DNA from: QQUD01 sp039029915
GTDB lineage: Bacteria; Chloroflexota; Anaerolineae; Promineifilales; Promineifilaceae
Reading direction: 5' to 3'
NCBI GenBank assembly: GCA_039029915.1
Contig: JBCCFD010000400.1
Coordinates: 1 to 7,636 of the forward strand
Length of the DNA: 7,636 nucleotides
Of this stretch, positions 5,098-7,636 are shown one piece after another; positions within the stretch are counted from its first letter, which is position 1; every line of letters begins with the position of its first letter. The notes under the pieces were generated by a model, which worked only from the letters and a program-made list of their open reading frames with translations, did no database searches and was not told the origin of the DNA. The position numbers were made by a program, and so were the translations under genes.

Positions 5098-6768
5098 GTG
5101 ACATTTTATAAACATATTCTGGGCTTAACGGCCGTTTTGCTTCTCTTGAGCTGGTTTGCGATTCGCACCCAAACATTTTACTCAAACGATATTGGTTTAC
5201 GCTATTTGCAAGCCCAGCAACTGATTGCTCAAAATTGGGACTCAGCCCATATTCCTTATCCACACGCTGAATTTGATGAAAGCTTTAATTATGTTCCCTA
5301 TTATTATGGCTATGCGATAGAACAATCAGCCATTTATCTAAGCATTAGCACGCTATTTCCGCTCTTACTCTCTTATTCATGGGCTCTGTTAGGCTTGCCC
5401 GGGCTGCTCATTCCAACGATCTTGGGTGGCTTATTAACAGCGATTGGTGTTTATAAACTTGTGACCCTGTCTCAATTAAAACAGCCTTGGCTGTGGTTTT
5501 GGCTATCTGTATTTGGCACCCCTATTATCTTTTACGCCGTCCAAATTTGGGATCACAGTCTGGCGACTGGGTTCGTCACGTTGGGTATGGCATACACGGC
5601 CGTATCGCTCAAAAATCAACAAAGTCGCCCGGCTTTATGGGGTGGCTTACTCATTGCCCTTGCCCTAGCCCAAAGACCTGAAACATATCTATTTGCGGGT
5701 GTAGCGGGTATTGTTTTTGCGGTGATTTCCGCCCCAAATTGGTTGAAAATTGGTGCTTTTGCCAGCGGTGGTGCAATTGGAACGGCTGCAAGCTGGTTAT
5801 TCAATTGGTATTGGGTCGGTCATCCACTGGGCTTTCCTATGGCAACTCGCTTTTTTGGCTTTGGCGCAGTAGATTCATATCCGGTTCAGCCGTACAGTGA
5901 AGTAACCATCACGCCCGCTATCAAAATGGGGCGGCTTTTACTTCACATCAATGCCCGAGATCCATTGACCTTTACGGCCACCCTTTTGCTGCTACTGGCT
6001 ATCATACTTTTCTTTTTTGGACTGCGGCTCCCAAACTATCAAAAAACGGCCGTTTTATGGGCCGGTTTCGGGGCGATAGCAGTGGCTTTTCTCATTTGGG
6101 GGCTTGAATCTTCTCATCAGGCGGTGACGGGGCTACTCTCTACACTCCCCTTTTTGCCGTTAAGTTTAGCTTTTGTCCAGCCTGAAAACGAGGGGAAGCA
6201 ATCTTGGCCAATCTATCAATTTGTGTTTTTTACGGCCGTTCTTTATGTCGCCGCGATGGTGCTAATTTGGCCAGCATTTGGCGGTGAACAATGGGGCGCC
6301 CGCTATCTGCTCCACGCTTATCCTCTGCTGCTATTTTCTGCTGCTTATGGATTTAATCACTATACGGAAACCGTCAACCAGCCACAAGGCCAAACGCTTA
6401 CTAAGGTAACGTATGGCCTTGTGGCTGTTGCACTGCTTTTTCAACTGGCTGGGCTGCGCTACTTGTATGGCAAAATTTATGACATGGTTCCCGTGCGTGA
6501 AGCGGTTATTGAATTGGAAGCTGACGTCATTTTTACCAATCATCCCTTCCTGCCCTCTTTTATGACATCCGTGGAGGACAAGCAGTTCTTTTTTGTAGAC
6601 AACGAGTCAGACTTAATAAAACTTGTAAATTTAACGTACAATAATGGCATCAATGAGATCGCCGTACTCCCATTAGAATCTGGTCAACTCACACTCCCTT
6701 CTGAAATCGAGGGCATCATCATCGAACCCACCGGCCAAGCAACTTATCAGCTCAAATTGAATGAATAA
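5098..6768 (+). CDS. polytopic membrane protein, putative GT-C-type glycosyltransferase (paralogue 2)
   Basis: This 556-residue protein is colinear with the preceding gene over its full length, with roughly half the residues identical by eye. The conserved blocks recur: S-N-D-I-G-L-R with D31, Q-I-W-D-H-S (149-154), Q-R-P-E (192-195), I-K-M-G-R-L-L with N-A-R-D-P-L (276-290), F-G-G-E-Q-W-G-A-R-Y-L-L (394-405) and the C-terminal E-A-D-V-I-F-T (474-480). It is therefore a tandem duplicate. The start is GTG 5098: an in-frame TAA at 5086 excludes anything longer, and the distance to D31 equals that in paralogue 1. No Shine-Dalgarno is visible. A nine-codon frame (5075-5101) overlaps the GTG as GTGA. 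The gene is 57 bp after its paralogue and overlaps the next gene by 8 bp, implying one operon. It carries four ACGGCCGT palindromes, all read as T-A-V. Confidence 0.77.
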   Translation: MTFYKHILGLTAVLLLLSWFAIRTQTFYSNDIGLRYLQAQQLIAQNWDSAHIPYPHAEFDESFNYVPYYYGYAIEQSAIYLSISTLFPLLLSYSWALLGLPGLLIPTILGGLLTAIGVYKLVTLSQLKQPWLWFWLSVFGTPIIFYAVQIWDHSLATGFVTLGMAYTAVSLKNQQSRPALWGGLLIALALAQRPETYLFAGVAGIVFAVISAPNWLKIGAFASGGAIGTAASWLFNWYWVGHPLGFPMATRFFGFGAVDSYPVQPYSEVTITPAIKMGRLLLHINARDPLTFTATLLLLLAIILFFFGLRLPNYQKTAVLWAGFGAIAVAFLIWGLESSHQAVTGLLSTLPFLPLSLAFVQPENEGKQSWPIYQFVFFTAVLYVAAMVLIWPAFGGEQWGARYLLHAYPLLLFSAAYGFNHYTETVNQPQGQTLTKVTYGLVAVALLFQLAGLRYLYGKIYDMVPVREAVIELEADVIFTNHPFLPSFMTSVEDKQFFFVDNESDLIKLVNLTYNNGINEIAVLPLESGQLTLPSEIEGIIIEPTGQATYQLKLNE

Positions 6769-7636
6769 ACGATTCAACCTAACGCCAATTCAATCCAATC
6801 TGCTTGTCTTCTTGCTGTTTCTGTTCTTATCAATCGTGGCGGGTTGGCCCATTCTATCAAATTTAGACGGGATTATTATCGGGTTAGACAATGATGTTTA
6901 TATTAATCCCTGGGCGGATTGGTGGACCTTCAGAGCGCTTTCTGACCCAAATCAATCGCTGTGGCATACAGAGATGATGTTTTATCCGGCCGGTGCCAAT
7001 TTAGCGTATCATAGCTTTAGTCACCTAAACACGGCCGTTTCCCTCCTGCTCCATCCCCTCATGGGAGCACTGCCAGCCTACAACTTTGCAATTTGGCTTA
7101 ACTACCCATTTATCGGTTTCTCGATGTTCCTGCTGGCCCGCTACCTCACCAAATCGGAAACAGGAGCCATTTTAGCGGGCGTTTCGTTTGCCTTTAGCTC
7201 CCACGCCATGTACCAGAGTTCACATCCGGTGCTGCTTAGCATTTGGTGCTTTCCCCTAGCCACACTCTACCTACTTCACGCCATCGACGAGGAGAAACGC
7301 TCCCTGGCGGTTTGGGCCGGTTTTTTTGTGTTTCTCGGCACGGCAACCAGCACCCTGTTCTTCTTTATGATGATTGTTTGGTTCGCCTTTTTTGTGGTGT
7401 ACATCTGGTTTGCAAAGGCCTGGAAACGGCCGTCATTACCTATCTTGGTCACCTTTGCCATGACCAGCGGTATATTAACCTTGCCCCTTCTTTCCCCACT
7501 TATTCTTGACGCAATTAGCAACCAAAACAGCAGCTTTATTATCAGCAACGGTGAATCAATCGTTCAGGATATTTTCGCACCGATTACGCCTCACTGGTTT
7601 ATTTGGTTTTCTCGTGGCATTTACCTCACCTTTATC
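6761..7636 (+). CDS. polytopic membrane protein, putative GT-C-type glycosyltransferase, N-terminal part (runs off window)
   Basis: The frame from ATG 6761 is open to the last base, giving 292 residues with no stop. The ATG lies inside the end of the preceding gene (8-bp overlap, no Shine-Dalgarno), so translation is probably coupled. After the first membrane helix (about 13-33) the external loop begins with G-L-D-N-D-V-Y-I-N-P-W (41-51) and W-H-T-E-M-M-F-Y-P-A-G-A-N-L (68-81). The acidic residues D43 and D45 and the F-Y-P-x-G signature are typical of a large family of bacterial GT-C-like membrane proteins. At least six more helices follow. It is not a paralogue of the two preceding genes by sequence, but it has the same general architecture. 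ACGGCCGT occurs at 7031 (T-A-V) and 7426 (R-P frame). It probably adds another step in the same envelope glycan pathway. The substrate is unknown. Confidence 0.78.
   Translation, partial: MNKRFNLTPIQSNLLVFLLFLFLSIVAGWPILSNLDGIIIGLDNDVYINPWADWWTFRALSDPNQSLWHTEMMFYPAGANLAYHSFSHLNTAVSLLLHPLMGALPAYNFAIWLNYPFIGFSMFLLARYLTKSETGAILAGVSFAFSSHAMYQSSHPVLLSIWCFPLATLYLLHAIDEEKRSLAVWAGFFVFLGTATSTLFFFMMIVWFAFFVVYIWFAKAWKRPSLPILVTFAMTSGILTLPLLSPLILDAISNQNSSFIISNGESIVQDIFAPITPHWFIWFSRGIYLTFI

Larger units (their letters stand above)
427..7433. repeat. highly iterated palindrome ACGGCCGT (15 dispersed copies)
   Basis: Exact copies start at 427, 550, 1139, 1169, 3098, 3610, 3838, 4024, 4650, 5128, 5596, 6046, 6232, 7031 and 7426. 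With equal base frequencies about 0.12 copies would be expected in this length. Four copies (427, 550, 4650, 6046) are the full 12-base palindrome AAACGGCCGTTT. All lie inside genes, on both coding strands. Thirteen are read in the frame Thr-Ala-Val and two (4650, 7426) in the frame giving Arg-Pro. Near-copies exist at 1660, 2171 and 5974. The cofC and glsB-like genes have no exact copy. Confidence 0.9.

Noticed and set aside
5012..5263. 83-codon minus-strand frame over the junction of the two paralogues
   Set aside because: Antisense to two real genes, with no recognisable composition or ribosome binding site.
7276..7548. 90-codon minus-strand frame and the shifted plus frame at 7243-7509
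   Set aside because: Both are shadows of the long membrane-protein frame that is open from 6761 to the end of the window.

Overview
The window looks like a chromosomal segment of a free-living bacterium of moderate GC content, with several short transcription units. My best guess at lineage is Chloroflexota (an Anaerolineae- or Ardenticatenia-like organism). This rests on coenzyme F420 biosynthesis genes, large multi-TM GT-C-like glycosyltransferase families with the WGARYLL signature, and a long TPR protein. It is an inference and not proven by any marker gene here.

Layout. 1-669 is the 3' end of a TPR protein. 740-1282 (+) is a DUF2062 membrane protein whose tail runs 83 bp into the oppositely oriented gene for a GlsB/YeaQ-type small membrane protein (1200-1469, -). 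1470-1954 has no convincing protein gene but is dense with structure: a strong Shine-Dalgarno and a leader hairpin for the glsB-like gene, a 15-bp inverted repeat, and a candidate structured small RNA with its own promoter-like sequence and a very strong Rho-independent terminator. A MITE/REP-like element with nested inverted repeats follows directly. 1955-3162 (-) is a two-gene operon joined by an ATGA overlap: an FMN nitroreductase resembling the C-terminal domain of FbiB (dehydro-F420 reductase), followed by CofC/FbiD (guanylyltransferase of F420 synthesis). A second, truncated copy of the MITE/REP-like element lies just upstream of that operon. 3337-7636 (+) holds three consecutive polytopic membrane proteins. 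The first two are full-length tandem paralogues, and the third belongs to a different GT-C-like family, overlaps the second by 8 bp and runs off the window edge.

Together the three membrane proteins probably act in lipid-linked sugar transfer for cell-envelope glycans. The cofC/nitroreductase pair makes the F420 precursor.

The most striking global signal is an 8-bp palindrome, ACGGCCGT (core of AAACGGCCGTTT). It occurs 15 times in 7.6 kb, against about 0.12 expected by chance, spread over six of the eight genes. In 13 of 15 cases it is read as Thr-Ala-Val. It resembles the cyanobacterial HIP1 phenomenon but has a different sequence. The candidate small RNA at about 1661-1834 is the other main item of interest.
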